A DNA stretch of 64,000 nucleotides from Flavobacteriales bacterium (GCA_016722445.1 JADKIZ010000004.1:62001-126000); one strand, 5' to 3'. Shown: positions 40,305 to 50,106, numbered from the stretch's first letter. The notes: generated from the letters alone by a model not told the origin. A program made the numbers and translations.

Positions 40305-41239
40305 GACTCGATACCCTCCTGATCTTCGATCAAAAACAAAGGACGTTTTCTGGATTCTTCCAAATTGCGCCAGAGGTATTCACCGAGCACACCCAACATG
40401 AGCATTTGCAAACCACCGATGATGAGAATGACCACCATCAATGAAGCCCATCCTTCGATTGGATTACCAACTGCAAAACGCAATACGGCAACTACTATGG
40501 CGTAAATAAAGCCGAGAGCTGCAGCGACAAAACCTATGAGCGACATAAATCGCATGGGCAAATACGAAAATCCGACGAAAGCATCTGCGAAAGCATTCAA
40601 TTTCTTGCGCAAAGTCCATTTGGATTTGCCAAATTTCCGGGCTTCCTTCACGTAGGGAATTTCAGTTTGTTTGAATCCCAACCATGAAATAAGAGCACCA
40701 AGACTTGGCTTGCTGCCTGCAGAAGATACTAGCCCTAATACCACCTTTTTATCGAGTAAAGCAAAATCAGCACCCGTTTTGGGAAAGCGTATTTCCGTCA
40801 TTCCATTCAGCAAACGGTAAAACATATTCGAGAAAAAAACCGATGTTTTCGAAACACCCTCCCGTCTTTCTCTTACAGCCCAAATCACGTCGTAACCTTC
40901 ATTCCACTTTGCGATCATTTGTGCGATCAACTCTGGTGGGTCCTGAAGATCTGCGGCTAGAAAAACTGCTGAATCACCTTTGGCATATTTCATTCCGGCG
41001 ATTACAGCTACCTGACTTCCACTATTTCGCGATAAGCGAATAAAACGCAAGTAATCCCTTTCACGACACAACTCCCGGATGGCGAGATTTGAGCCATCCG
41101 TGCTATGATCATCGACCAGTATAACTTCTACATTGATTTGTTTGCGAAGCTCCATCACCACACGATCAAGTCGGTCGAGCAAGGTCGATAAACCTTCTCG
41201 CTCGTTGTAGCAAGGTATGACCAGAGAAATGAGTTTCAT
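40301..41239 (-). CDS. Polyprenyl-phosphate glycosyltransferase, GT2 (GtrB/ArnC/DPM1-like)
   Basis: A 312-aa membrane enzyme that would transfer a sugar from a nucleotide donor to undecaprenyl phosphate. The GT2 core starts LISLVIPCYNEREGLSTLL with metal-binding VDDHSTDGS and AADLQDPPELI; the loop KTGADFALLDKKV and the basic SKWTLRKKL are typical of the GtrB/CsbB/ArnC group. Two C-terminal TM helices follow (SLIGFVAAALGFIYAIVVAV and VVILIIGGLQMLMLGVLGEY). Both ends overlap neighbours by 4 bp: the amidohydrolase upstream and the SMR-like gene downstream. No GT-C polymerase or transferase that would use the product is visible in the window. Confidence 0.9.
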   Translation of the reverse strand: MKLISLVIPCYNEREGLSTLLDRLDRVVMELRKQINVEVILVDDHSTDGSNLAIRELCRERDYLRFIRLSRNSGSQVAVIAGMKYAKGDSAVFLAADLQDPPELIAQMIAKWNEGYDVIWAVRERREGVSKTSVFFSNMFYRLLNGMTEIRFPKTGADFALLDKKVVLGLVSSAGSKPSLGALISWLGFKQTEIPYVKEARKFGKSKWTLRKKLNAFADAFVGFSYLPMRFMSLIGFVAAALGFIYAIVVAVLRFAVGNPIEGWASLMVVILIIGGLQMLMLGVLGEYLWRNLEESRKRPLFLIEDQEGIES

Positions 41240-42024
41240 ATTGAATTTAGTCCAAGCAAACCCGCAATGTTATTGCCCAGAATATTGTTTTTCTTTTCTT
41301 CTGCAATGTTACCCACAGTTGCGTAAAAATCTTCCAACGCTTGTCGGGGTGATGTTTCCGGAAAATCTGACCCCCACAACATCCTTCTGTCGTAATGATT
41401 GCAGAGCCATGCGATATCCGAACTCACTGAAGTATTTCTGTATTTCGATAATGTCATGGACAAATCGAAAAACACGTGGTGTAGATCACGACAAATTTCC
41501 GCGACCTGCATGATCTGTGTGCCACCACCATGCATGATCAAAATCTGGGTGCGAGAAAACTTCTGGGCCAGGTTAAAAAAATAACCCGGTGTATAAACCG
41601 ATTCGCGGATATTTCTATCATGCAACAATCCGCAAACAGCAATCACCATGGGTGTTTCCAATGTTTCGTTTACTCGCATCACTTCGATAAAACGTTCATC
41701 ATTGGGATGGTATTTACCAAAACGGTGATGGAATTTGACGATTGTTTTTTTTCTGGAAGAAAATGCTTTGCGGAATGCTTCACCTGCTTCAAAAGGACTT
41801 CCATATAAAGCAGGATTAAATGACGCACACGATAGGAGAGCTGCATGGCCATGAAGCAAAACATCCTGCTCGTCATTGCTAATCGTTCCCGGCAAAGGCA
41901 TCACGATGGCAGCATCAATTCCGGATTCCTTTACATCGTGAATGAGACGCGATACCGAAGCATCATGAATGGTATGAAACCATTTGCCATCACTCGTGAT
42001 ATGTGTATTGGAATCGATGATCAT
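41236..42024 (-). CDS. Amidohydrolase-2 family protein with degenerate HxH motif
   Basis: A 262-aa TIM-barrel protein of the amidohydrolase-2 (PF04909) group. Visible elements: strand 1 MIIDSNTHI, then VKFHHRFGKYHP, ILIMHGGG, and GSDFPETSPRQA near the end. In active relatives strand 1 reads D-x-H-x-H; here only the second His (NTH) is kept, while the later His (MHGGG) and Asp (GSDFP) are kept. It may therefore be a weaker metal binder, use a different metal arrangement, or not be catalytic. It overlaps the ATP-grasp gene upstream and the GT2 gene downstream by 4 bp each, so its role is tied to the lipid-linked sugar. Family members include decarboxylases and lactonases. Confidence 0.75.
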   Translation of the reverse strand: MIIDSNTHITSDGKWFHTIHDASVSRLIHDVKESGIDAAIVMPLPGTISNDEQDVLLHGHAALLSCASFNPALYGSPFEAGEAFRKAFSSRKKTIVKFHHRFGKYHPNDERFIEVMRVNETLETPMVIAVCGLLHDRNIRESVYTPGYFFNLAQKFSRTQILIMHGGGTQIMQVAEICRDLHHVFFDLSMTLSKYRNTSVSSDIAWLCNHYDRRMLWGSDFPETSPRQALEDFYATVGNIAEEKKNNILGNNIAGLLGLNSI

Positions 42025-43205
42025 TTCATATCAAAATCAAGTGTATTGAACGCCCTTTCGGCATTGGCTACCGCTTCGCTTCTGTTTTGTCCCTGGCTTA
42101 CCACAAAACCCGGACGATTGGCGCCGTGATCCATGGTTTTTACGACAGTACCTTGTGCCATGGTGAATCCCATGTCAATGATACCTGGTAATGCCTTGGC
42201 GGCTTCAAGTCCAGAAACGCCCATGAAAACACCTTCCGGTGCGTTGAAGAATTTATAGCAGGCACCGCGATGAAATTTCGCAGAAGGATCGATGCTTTCT
42301 CCAAGTAAAATCTGCGTGAGAGCCTGGGGCATTGAAACACCGGATACCGCTTCTACAATGGCTCCAAAAATATGTCCACCACCAGGGCGACCAGCCATTT
42401 CAATCATCTTCACACCCTCGGGAGTCACCATACATTCTGCGTGCAGAGCACCTGCGACAAAGCCCATTGCACGACCGGCAGATGCTACGAGATCGTCAAT
42501 TTCTTTCAGTATTTCAGCGGATAATTCAGCTTCGTAATTGATACGAACCGTAACGCGATAATTGTCATGATGCTGAAGTTCTTTATCAGCTTTAGCCAAT
42601 ATATACGCCTCGCCGTCTTTGAAAAGACCTTCGACGCTCATCTCAATGCCACTCATGAACTCCTCTACAATGTAGCGGTTTCCGCGTGCATTTTCCATGG
42701 CAAATGAAGTCGCAAAACTGATGTCGCCTTCGTGATTTACTTTACTCACTCCACGGCTTCCCCACATCATACAAGGCTTGACGATACATGGATAACCAAT
42801 TTGAAGCACGGCTTCGCGTATCTCTTCTGCCGTGGTACAAACGCGAAACTCTGGCTGCGCCACACCATGTTCTTTCCAGCGCTGACGCATATATCCTTTG
42901 TCAGTAAAATACATGACCTCTTCAGGATCGTAGCTTTTGATACCACGTTTTTGATTGGCATACGCTGCAGGTAATACCCCGGCATCGTTTAAAGCGAGGA
43001 CTACATCGGCACCGATTTCATCCGCGTATTTTCCTACACCTTCAACATCAGAAATATTGATGGCAGCGGAACCATTTGCAATGGCAAATGCCGGAGCTGC
43101 TGGATTCATGTCTACACAATAAACCTCATATCCAAGTTGACGAATGGCTTCAATGGATCGCATCATCCAAACTCCGCCACCGAGTTGCAACACTTTTTTC
43201 GCCAT
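42021..43205 (-). CDS. ATP-grasp ligase (carbamoyl-phosphate synthase-like)
   Basis: A 394-aa ATP-dependent ligase. The pre-ATP-grasp N-domain has VLQLGGGVWMMRSIEAIRQLG. The ATP-grasp core has YPCIVKPCMMWGSRGVSKV (phosphate loop), YIVEEFMSGIEMSVEGLF (adenine-binding strand and linker), and the metal-binding GVKMIEMAGRPGGGHIFG. These enzymes join a carboxylate to an amine or thiol via an acylphosphate. Neighbours suggest an amino acid or similar group is attached to an amino- or uronic-acid sugar, since the aminotransferase (13 bp upstream) makes an amino sugar and the dehydrogenase a carboxylate. That substrate idea is inference. Translation is coupled to the amidohydrolase (ATGA). Confidence 0.83.
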   Translation of the reverse strand: MAKKVLQLGGGVWMMRSIEAIRQLGYEVYCVDMNPAAPAFAIANGSAAINISDVEGVGKYADEIGADVVLALNDAGVLPAAYANQKRGIKSYDPEEVMYFTDKGYMRQRWKEHGVAQPEFRVCTTAEEIREAVLQIGYPCIVKPCMMWGSRGVSKVNHEGDISFATSFAMENARGNRYIVEEFMSGIEMSVEGLFKDGEAYILAKADKELQHHDNYRVTVRINYEAELSAEILKEIDDLVASAGRAMGFVAGALHAECMVTPEGVKMIEMAGRPGGGHIFGAIVEAVSGVSMPQALTQILLGESIDPSAKFHRGACYKFFNAPEGVFMGVSGLEAAKALPGIIDMGFTMAQGTVVKTMDHGANRPGFVVSQGQNRSEAVANAERAFNTLDFDMK

Positions 43206-43217
43206 AGAAAAAATTGC

Positions 43218-44336
43218 TTAGTAGGCGTTGAGTGCTTCGATCACATAATGTACTTGCTCATCGGTCAGTTCTGCGTACATCGGCAAGGATAAACAATGTG
43301 ATGCTAGATATTCGGCATTCGGGCAATCACCCTCTTTGTATCCGAGATGCGCATAAGCCTTTTGCAGATGGCAGGATACAGGATAGTGCAATGCTGGAAA
43401 AATATTTTTTTCGTTGAGATATTTTGTGAGTCCATCGCGATCCTCAGTAGTAATGACGTACAAATGGAAAACACTGTCAGACCACTCTGGTTGCAATTGC
43501 AATTTGATCTTCGGATTGCTGATGCTTGAATGATATTTTTTCGCGATTTGTCTGCGGCGGTTATTCCAACCTTCGAGGTATTTCAACTTGACGGAAAGTG
43601 AAGCTCCTTCAAGACCACCCATGCGATAATTGTAACCGATTTCATCATGATAATATCGAACCGTGCTTCCATGATTTCTCAAGGAATGCAAATGCGTTTT
43701 GTATTCGTCATAATTGGTGGTAATGCCTCCAGCTTCGCCACAAGCACCGAGATTTTTTCCAGGATAAAAACTGAAACAAGCCATTTCACCAAAACCACCA
43801 ACTGTGGTTCCTTTGTATCGCGCACCCTGAGCTTGTGCTGCATCTTCAACCATAAAAAGGTTGTGCTTTTTACAAATGGCTTTTACGCCATCGATATCAA
43901 ACGGCTGTCCATAAAGATGGACGCCAATGATCGCTTTGGTTCTAGGAGTAATCTTCTCTTCGATTTTTGTGATGTCGATTTGCCATGTGTCTGCGGTACA
44001 ATCGACAAAAACAGGAGTTGCGCCCGCATGAGAAACACCCCAAGCGGTAGCAATAAAGGTGTCTGCCGGGATGATGACTTCATCACCAGGACCAATGCCA
44101 AGAGCCAACATTGCCAAGTGCAGAGCCGTAGTTCCATTACTCACGCCAATGGCATGTTTTGCACTTGAATAAAGTGCAAATTCCTTTTCAAATTCTTCTA
44201 CAAATGGCCCGCCTGAAAATGCAGTCTTTTCATAGACTTTTTCCCATGCTGCAAAGATTTCATCTTTGATTTGATCATGTTGTCCGCGTAGGTCCAGACA
44301 AGGAATACGTGACATGACTTGTGTGGTATCTGACAT
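43218..44336 (-). CDS. DegT/DnrJ/EryC1/StrS sugar aminotransferase (WbpE/WlbC-like)
   Basis: A PLP enzyme of 372 aa that aminates a nucleotide 3- or 4-keto sugar. It shows CLDLRGQHDQIKDEIF at the start, GVSNGTTALHLAMLALGIGPGDEVI, VEDAAQAQGARYKG, and the PLP lysine in FSFYPGKNLGACGEAGG (~residue 193), then GYNYRMGGLEGASLSVKLK and LYVITTEDRDGL. A second in-frame Met seven codons downstream (MSRIPCLDLRG) could be the start. With the acetyltransferase and Gfo/Idh genes directly upstream it matches the WbpB-WbpD-WbpE trio, which makes UDP-GlcNAc3NAcA in Pseudomonas and Bordetella. It ends 12 bp before the ATP-grasp gene. Confidence 0.88.
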   Translation of the reverse strand: MSDTTQVMSRIPCLDLRGQHDQIKDEIFAAWEKVYEKTAFSGGPFVEEFEKEFALYSSAKHAIGVSNGTTALHLAMLALGIGPGDEVIIPADTFIATAWGVSHAGATPVFVDCTADTWQIDITKIEEKITPRTKAIIGVHLYGQPFDIDGVKAICKKHNLFMVEDAAQAQGARYKGTTVGGFGEMACFSFYPGKNLGACGEAGGITTNYDEYKTHLHSLRNHGSTVRYYHDEIGYNYRMGGLEGASLSVKLKYLEGWNNRRRQIAKKYHSSISNPKIKLQLQPEWSDSVFHLYVITTEDRDGLTKYLNEKNIFPALHYPVSCHLQKAYAHLGYKEGDCPNAEYLASHCLSLPMYAELTDEQVHYVIEALNAY

Positions 44337-44430
44337 AGTTCTGTTTTCTTTTTGGTTTTGACATTGCAGAACATGCCGGGCACCTCCGCAATCGGAGGCG
44401 CAAGATAGTCATGGAATTGCGGCTTTCCGT

Positions 44431-44928
44431 CTATTTATTGTCGATCTTTCTGATGATTTTAGCCGGATTTCCAGCCACGATTACTCCATCCGGAACGTCT
44501 TTGGTGACCACAGAACCAGCACCAATGATGGACCTTTCACCGATGGTAACACCACAAAGCACAGTAACACTGCTACCGAGAGAAGCGCCTTTTTTGATGC
44601 GTGTTTCTTCCACATGCCAATCGGCATCTGTCTGAATACTTCCGTCATCATTTGTCGCACGGGGAAAACGATCATTGATAAAAGTGACATTGTGACCAAT
44701 GAACACATTGTCTTCAATATGCACACCTTCACAAATGAAACTATGACTGCTGATTTTGCAGTTCTTACCAATCGTAGAACCTCGTTGAATTTCAACAAAT
44801 GCGCCTACTTTGCTGCCATCGTCGATACTGCAGCCGTAGGCGTTTACGAAATTGAAAATCTTCACGTCTTTGCCAACTTTGACGTTGTTCAAAGATTGTT
44901 TATCGTTATTGATGGTAATCGTTTCCAT
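44431..44928 (-). CDS. Hexapeptide N-acetyltransferase (WbpD/WlbB-like)
   Basis: A 165-aa left-handed beta-helix enzyme that would acetylate the 3-amino group of a UDP-amino-uronic acid using acetyl-CoA. Hexapeptide repeats run almost throughout: VGKDVKIFNFVNAYGCSI, IGKNCKISSHSFI, IEDNVFIGHNVTFINDRFP (a loop typical of WbpD/WlbB), ASLGSSVTVLCGVTIGERSIIGAGSVVTKDVP, and the closing AGNPAKIIRK. It lies 11 bp after the Gfo/Idh oxidoreductase and 94 bp before the aminotransferase gene. Start MET at 44928. Confidence 0.88.
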   Translation of the reverse strand: METITINNDKQSLNNVKVGKDVKIFNFVNAYGCSIDDGSKVGAFVEIQRGSTIGKNCKISSHSFICEGVHIEDNVFIGHNVTFINDRFPRATNDDGSIQTDADWHVEETRIKKGASLGSSVTVLCGVTIGERSIIGAGSVVTKDVPDGVIVAGNPAKIIRKIDNK

Positions 44929-44939
44929 GTTTAATTCAA

Positions 44940-45947
44940 TTAGGAAAGTACAACTTCACGTCCTTTTTCTTTGATTGAAATCTGTGCGGCTTCGAGAATG
45001 CGAATGGTGTTCAGGCCGCTTTTCCATGAGGCTAGCGGAGTTGTTCCTTTCTCAATGGCATCCATAAAATCCTTGGCCATACCTCCCAATGCCTCTTTAA
45101 TTTCCAACTTGGGAATATAAACATCACCTACACGGTAATCGACCAAAACCCTTTGTTTTTCTTCGTCGCTGCTAACAGTATGAGCAGTGTCGTAAATCTT
45201 GATTTTTTCAGTTGGTTCCATGTCATTGAATACCACCATTTTTTTATCGCCACCAAGAAGCATGGTGCGGATTTTCACCGTTGAAGACCAGGAACAACTG
45301 AAATGAGCAATGAAATCGGATGAATAGTTGACAGTGAGATATGCGATATTTTCAATGCCATTGTGTATATGACTCACGCCTGTGGCTTGAACACTGTGTG
45401 GCTTTTCTGGCATGAGATAATCGAGGATAGAAATATCATGCGGTGCCAGATCCCAAAGCACATTGACATCCTGCTGTATCAGTCCCAAATTGATTCTGGT
45501 TGAATCGAAATACTTCACTTTTCCGATATCGCCATTGTCGATCAGGCTTTTCATTTTCTGCACAGATGAAGTGTACAAGAAAGTGTGATCGACCATCAGA
45601 ACTTTCCCCTTGGCATTGGCCAGATCGATCAGTTCCAAAGCATGAGCCACGGTATCTGTCATTGGTTTTTCGAGCAATACATGTTTGCCTGAATTCAATG
45701 CCTTTTGGGCCAGTTCAAAATGCGTGAATACCGGAGTAGCAATGATCACCGCATCAATGCTGTTGTCGGACCAAATCGAATCGATATCTGTGGTAACCTC
45801 CACTGTAGGATAATTTTTCTTCACCAGGTTCAGTCGTTCTTGGCGCAAATCAGCGACCAATTTCACCGTCGCATTGGGAGTTGCAGAAAAATTGCGCACG
45901 AGGTTTGGGCCCCAGTAGCCGTATCCGATAATAGCACAGTTGATCAT
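44940..45947 (-). CDS. Gfo/Idh/MocA oxidoreductase (WbpB/WlbA-like)
   Basis: An NAD(P)-dependent 3-dehydrogenase for UDP-GlcNAc-uronic acid, by analogy with WbpB/WlbA. I start at 45947 (MINCAIIGYGYWGPNLVRNF), which gives the Rossmann motif at the N-terminus; the open upstream 21 codons are not conserved-looking. Later motifs are VIIATPVFTHFE, the signature HVLLEKPM, MVDHTFLYTSSVQK, and VLWDLAPHDISILDYL (D-x-x-P/H region of WlbA-type enzymes). The protein is 335 aa. It begins 44 bp after the methyltransferase stop and leads the acetyltransferase and aminotransferase, so B-D-E homologues are contiguous and probably co-transcribed. Confidence 0.88.
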   Translation of the reverse strand: MINCAIIGYGYWGPNLVRNFSATPNATVKLVADLRQERLNLVKKNYPTVEVTTDIDSIWSDNSIDAVIIATPVFTHFELAQKALNSGKHVLLEKPMTDTVAHALELIDLANAKGKVLMVDHTFLYTSSVQKMKSLIDNGDIGKVKYFDSTRINLGLIQQDVNVLWDLAPHDISILDYLMPEKPHSVQATGVSHIHNGIENIAYLTVNYSSDFIAHFSCSWSSTVKIRTMLLGGDKKMVVFNDMEPTEKIKIYDTAHTVSSDEEKQRVLVDYRVGDVYIPKLEIKEALGGMAKDFMDAIEKGTTPLASWKSGLNTIRILEAAQISIKEKGREVVLS

Positions 45948-45991
45948 AGTTAGAATTTTCGGCCGCAAATATCGTCGGAGTATCGTGAAAT

Positions 45992-46705
45992 TCAGATTGA
46001 CAGCCGACACAAAAAATTATAGTCTGGCCCGCGCTCGATTATTTCAAATGACAGCCCCACTTCTAGGGCAATGGCTTCGAGGAGGAATTCATCCGCATAA
46101 AGCCATGGAAACTCGATTTCATCGTAGAGGTATTTTAGCTTGAATTGGACTTCTCCATAATATCCTTTGGACAGGTCCATTTCCCTGAATTCAGGATTTT
46201 GTTGGATCATGTACAAGACGTCAGACGATTCACCGATGATTTGTCCGCCGGGCTTTAGCAAGGATTTCAGGTGCCGTAAAAAATCCGGAAGCGCAGACTC
46301 GGTGCCGGCTATCCCGAATCCATTCATGAGGAGGAGAATGGTGTCGAAACCCTCTGAATGATAGTTCAGAATATCCTGACAGACGATTTCTTCCATGCCC
46401 AGGTTTCGCATGACATCACACAGCAACGCCGACCTTTCCAACGAAACTACCTGAAGACCACGACCAAGCAATTCCCGACTATGGCAACCAGCTCCGGCTC
46501 CGACATCCAGAATTTTACCTGAACTCAAGTCCAAAGCCGTCCGTTCGAGGGGAGGCATGGATTCCGCATTTCTCAAGAAAACCGAAGGATAGAGAAAAGG
46601 TTCCTCCTTACCGTTGATCCAAACCCTGACCGGTTTATCCACCCCGGTTTCACGAAAGTCCATGACCGCTTTACCCAGTGGATCCGGTTGATAAGATGCC
46701 TGCAT
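45992..46705 (-). CDS. Class I SAM-dependent methyltransferase
   Basis: A 237-aa cytoplasmic protein (a Met six codons earlier, 46723, is also possible). Motif I is KILDVGAGAGCHSRELLGRG, followed by VVSLERSALLCDVM and IVCQDILNYHSEGFDTILLLMNGFGIAGT and LKSLLKPGGQIIGES, the usual Rossmann methyltransferase layout. Substrate unknown. It is the first minus-strand gene of the glycan cluster and may methylate a sugar or be unrelated. Its start faces the plus-strand anchor-L gene, so the ~160 bp between them should hold divergent promoters. Confidence 0.85.
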   Translation of the reverse strand: MQASYQPDPLGKAVMDFRETGVDKPVRVWINGKEEPFLYPSVFLRNAESMPPLERTALDLSSGKILDVGAGAGCHSRELLGRGLQVVSLERSALLCDVMRNLGMEEIVCQDILNYHSEGFDTILLLMNGFGIAGTESALPDFLRHLKSLLKPGGQIIGESSDVLYMIQQNPEFREMDLSKGYYGEVQFKLKYLYDEIEFPWLYADEFLLEAIALEVGLSFEIIERGPDYNFLCRLSI

Positions 46706-46868
46706 GGGCGAAAAATACAGCATGAAAAGCCGCCGAAAAATTCGTAAATTCGCCAGACCTTAGCTTCTTTCGAAGATGCAATTGAAATTTTAACACTGAA
46801 TTCTACCGATGAATGCAACGGTTACTGTTTTGAATGCGTCATATTCATGCTACCGGATTCTTTACAAT

Positions 46869-49800
46869 ATGAAAAAACTACTACCATTCCTTTTGATCAC
46901 GCTGTTCAGTTCTTCCATTTATGGACAACTGCAGGTAACATCAAACATGACGGTTTCCCAGTACGTACAAGATGTACTTCTCGGCGTAAACGTGACTGTA
47001 TCGAATATTACTTACAACGGTGGCTCAGCTGATGTGGCTGTCCCATGCATCGGCAGTTTCGATAGCAATGGTTCTATGCTACCAATTGAATCTGGATTCC
47101 TGATGTCCTCGGGAAATGCTTCTGCAGCGCCTGGGCCTAACAACACCAATGCAGCCTCAGACCTAGGATTAGATTTTGGCAACGATCCAGATTTGATGGC
47201 TATTACAGATGATGCGCTTAACGATTGGTCCATCATTGAATTCGATTTTGTGCCTCTCGGCGATACCCTGCGATTCAACTATATCTGGGCGTCAGAAGAA
47301 TATCCGGAGTACTCCAACGGTTCCGTTAATGATGTTTTTGGCTTTTTCATCAGTGGCCCTGGCATCAATGGCACTTTTACCAACAATGGGGTAAATATTG
47401 CACTTATTCCTGGAACGGATCTTCCGGTTTCCATCAACAACCTGAACAATGGCCAAGATGGCGTGACCGGTCCATGTGCATATTGTGAATTTTACAATGG
47501 TAATGGACAGGGATTTGATACTGAAGATCCGACATATACAGATCCATTTACCATTGTCTACGATGGATATACCGATAAGCTCACTGCCATCGGCATTGTA
47601 CAATGCGGTCTGACTTATCACATCAAACTGGCAATCTGCGACGGCGGAGATGGCATTTATGATTCGGCTGTTTTTCTTGAGCGCGATTCTTTCTCAAGTA
47701 ATCTAGTTGTACAAGCGAATTTGGAATTGGACGTAGCTGGTCCTGATGGGCAAACTCTTTTTGAAAACTGTGGTGACGGTAATTTGGTTTTTGAACGTCC
47801 AGAAAGCGGCAATGTAAATACTCCACTCGTCGCCTATCTTGGTTATTCTGGAACTGCCATCAATGGTGTCGATTACACTTTGATGCCCGATTCGGTAGTC
47901 TTTCCCGCCAGGGGTTATGTCGGTTTCTGTTTTTATTGATGGCTTCGCAGATGGCATCACGGAAGGAACAGAAACAGTTCACATCGAAATTGAGAATATC
48001 GCTGATTGTGGAGAAACTTTGTTGTCATCAAGTTTCGACTTCGTGATCGTTGACATCGCCGATCCATTGGTCGTAGAAGGTGTGAACTACGAAATCTGCT
48101 CGGGAGAAACTCAAACCCTTGAACCAATTATCACAGGTGGATATGCTGTATATCACTACGACTGGAGCACGGGTGAAAACACCGCGACAATAGATGTGTC
48201 GCCATTGAACACCACGACGTACATGCTCACCGTTAGCGATACATGTGGTATGCCAAGCGATGATGCACAATTTATTGTGAATGTATTGGTAGTGCCAACA
48301 CTTACAGTGGACTTTGTCGATCAGGATTTGATTCTACCACTTGACTGTGAAGAATTCGGTAACGTTTATGCCGTTGTGAGTGGAGGCGTGCTTCCATATC
48401 AATATGACTACTCAGATGACCAAGGCGGAATGCTTTGGGGTTTTGAAAATACACTTGGTATTTCTTCCTGGAATGCGGGAATGATCTACGTCGAAATCAC
48501 GGATGAATGTGGTTTCGTTGCCACTGACAGTCTGCAAATTGACGTCAATGCACCGCCGCTTTTTGCCAACCTTGTTGCCCCGACAACTGTTGGATGCAAT
48601 GAAGCATTTACAGCAGAAGCAGATGCTTCCGGTGGTTATGTTAGCTTTGGTTATTCTTACACTTGGTCTGTAAACGGTGTTCCTGACTGGTGGAATTGGA
48701 CAGATATTTTCAGTGGTACAGCAACAGAAGCGAATTTTGTCCTTTCGGTTACCGTGAGTGACAATTGTGGGCAAACTGTTACAGACGAAGCAAACATCAC
48801 TACACTAAGCCCTCCTATAACGATCACCATTCCCGAACCAAATATCGGCACCTGTAATACGGTCTTCAATATTCAACCGGATATACAAGGCGGATCTGGT
48901 GATTTGAGCAACTGGTCCTATTCCTGGTTGGCTAATTCCTCTGTGATTGGCAGCACACAACAATTGACATCCAGTTTCACACAAACGACAGATCTTACCT
49001 TGAATGCATTTGACATGTGTGGCGTTCTCGGAACTGGCAATGTCACAGTTCAAATTGACAATCCAGCCATTGCTGTTGACCTCGGCGAAGACATCAATAC
49101 CTCATGTATCAGCACAACTGATCTGGTGGCAAATTATACAGGCGGTTCAGGTGGTGTATCTTACCAGTGGACGCTGAACGGAAATGCTGCAGGTACACTA
49201 CAAAACTACAGTTTGCAAACATTGGAAACTGCCGATGTAAGCGTGCTGGTATCGGACGCATGTGGTCAATCAGCCTCAGACCAAATTTTCATCATCATTC
49301 CAAATGTTCCACTTGAATTGAGCATTGCACCCGAGCAACATATTTGCCCTGGTGATAGTGCTTCAGTTTGGTCGATCGCAACCGGAGGTGAAGGTGGTTT
49401 TGGTTATCAATGGAACAATGGATCTATGCTGCCTACTTACACAGACTACCCAGAATTTAGCACAACGTATTCGGTAGTAGCCACAGACATTTGTGGTAAA
49501 ACCGTGTCCGGTGAAATCCTTGTGGGTGTTCATCCTGTTGTCGCAGATTTCACCACAACCAAACTTGGAGAGAATGAATACGAATTTGTATGTACGACCA
49601 CTCCTGTAGATGAAATTGCATCGATATTCTGGGATTTTGGCGATGATAGTTATGACAATTCGCTGGAAACAGGACACACCTTTGATGGCCTAGATACATA
49701 TACAGTATCTCTAACAGTGACAAATTTCCTTGGATGCCAGGATGAAGGATCTGTAGAAATCATGCCTTCACCTATACTCTATATTCCGACTTCATTTACT

Positions 49801-50052
49801 CCAAATAACGATGGTTTAAATGATGTTTGGAAAGTAGAAGGTCGCGCCATCAAAGAGTTCGACATTAAGATATTTAACCGTTGGGGAGTGGTGATCTATT
49901 CTTCCAATGACCCTAATGACGTTTGGTTGGGCGATCACGAAGGAACCGGAGAATACTATGTGCAAAACAACACTTATAGTTATATCGTTCGTGTAAAAGG
50001 TTTCGATGGTGAAACTGTTACGAAAAAGGGATCCATCACCATGATGAGATAA
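46869..50052 (+). CDS. Choice-of-anchor L protein with gliding-motility-associated (T9SS type B) C-terminus, frameshifted
   Basis: A secreted protein. The start at 46869 gives a signal peptide (MKKLLPFLLITLFSSSIYGQ). Residues ~25-290 match the choice-of-anchor L domain (VPCIGSFDSNG, FNYIWASEEYPEYSNG, DVFGFFISGPGINGT). The first frame runs off near 47913 after DSVVFPA; removing one base gives PAGVMSVSVFIDG and links to the second frame, for 1060 aa. This holds Ig-like modules with recurring TDECGF/SDTCGM/SDNCGQ motifs, a PKD domain (FGDDSYDNSLETGHTFDG), and ends in the T9SS type B domain (YIPTSFTPNNDGLNDVW, FNRWG, DGETVTKKGSITMMR). Type B cargo are often adhesins or gliding-associated surface proteins. 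A terminator follows. Confidence 0.87.
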
Positions 50053-50073
50053 TTTCCTTTACAAAAGCATATA

Positions 50074-50106
50074 AGCCACATGGTTGATAACCATGTGGCT
50101 TTTTTC
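50074..50106 (+). terminator. Terminator after the anchor-L gene
   Basis: Stem AGCCACATGGTT (50074-50085) with AACCATGTGGCT (50089-50100), loop GAT, followed by TTTTTTC. It lies 21 bp beyond the stop codon. Confidence 0.92.

Noticed and set aside
12485..47914. Programmed +1 frameshifting
   Set aside because: The six sites share no slippery heptamer, stop codon or downstream structure, and the genes are unrelated.
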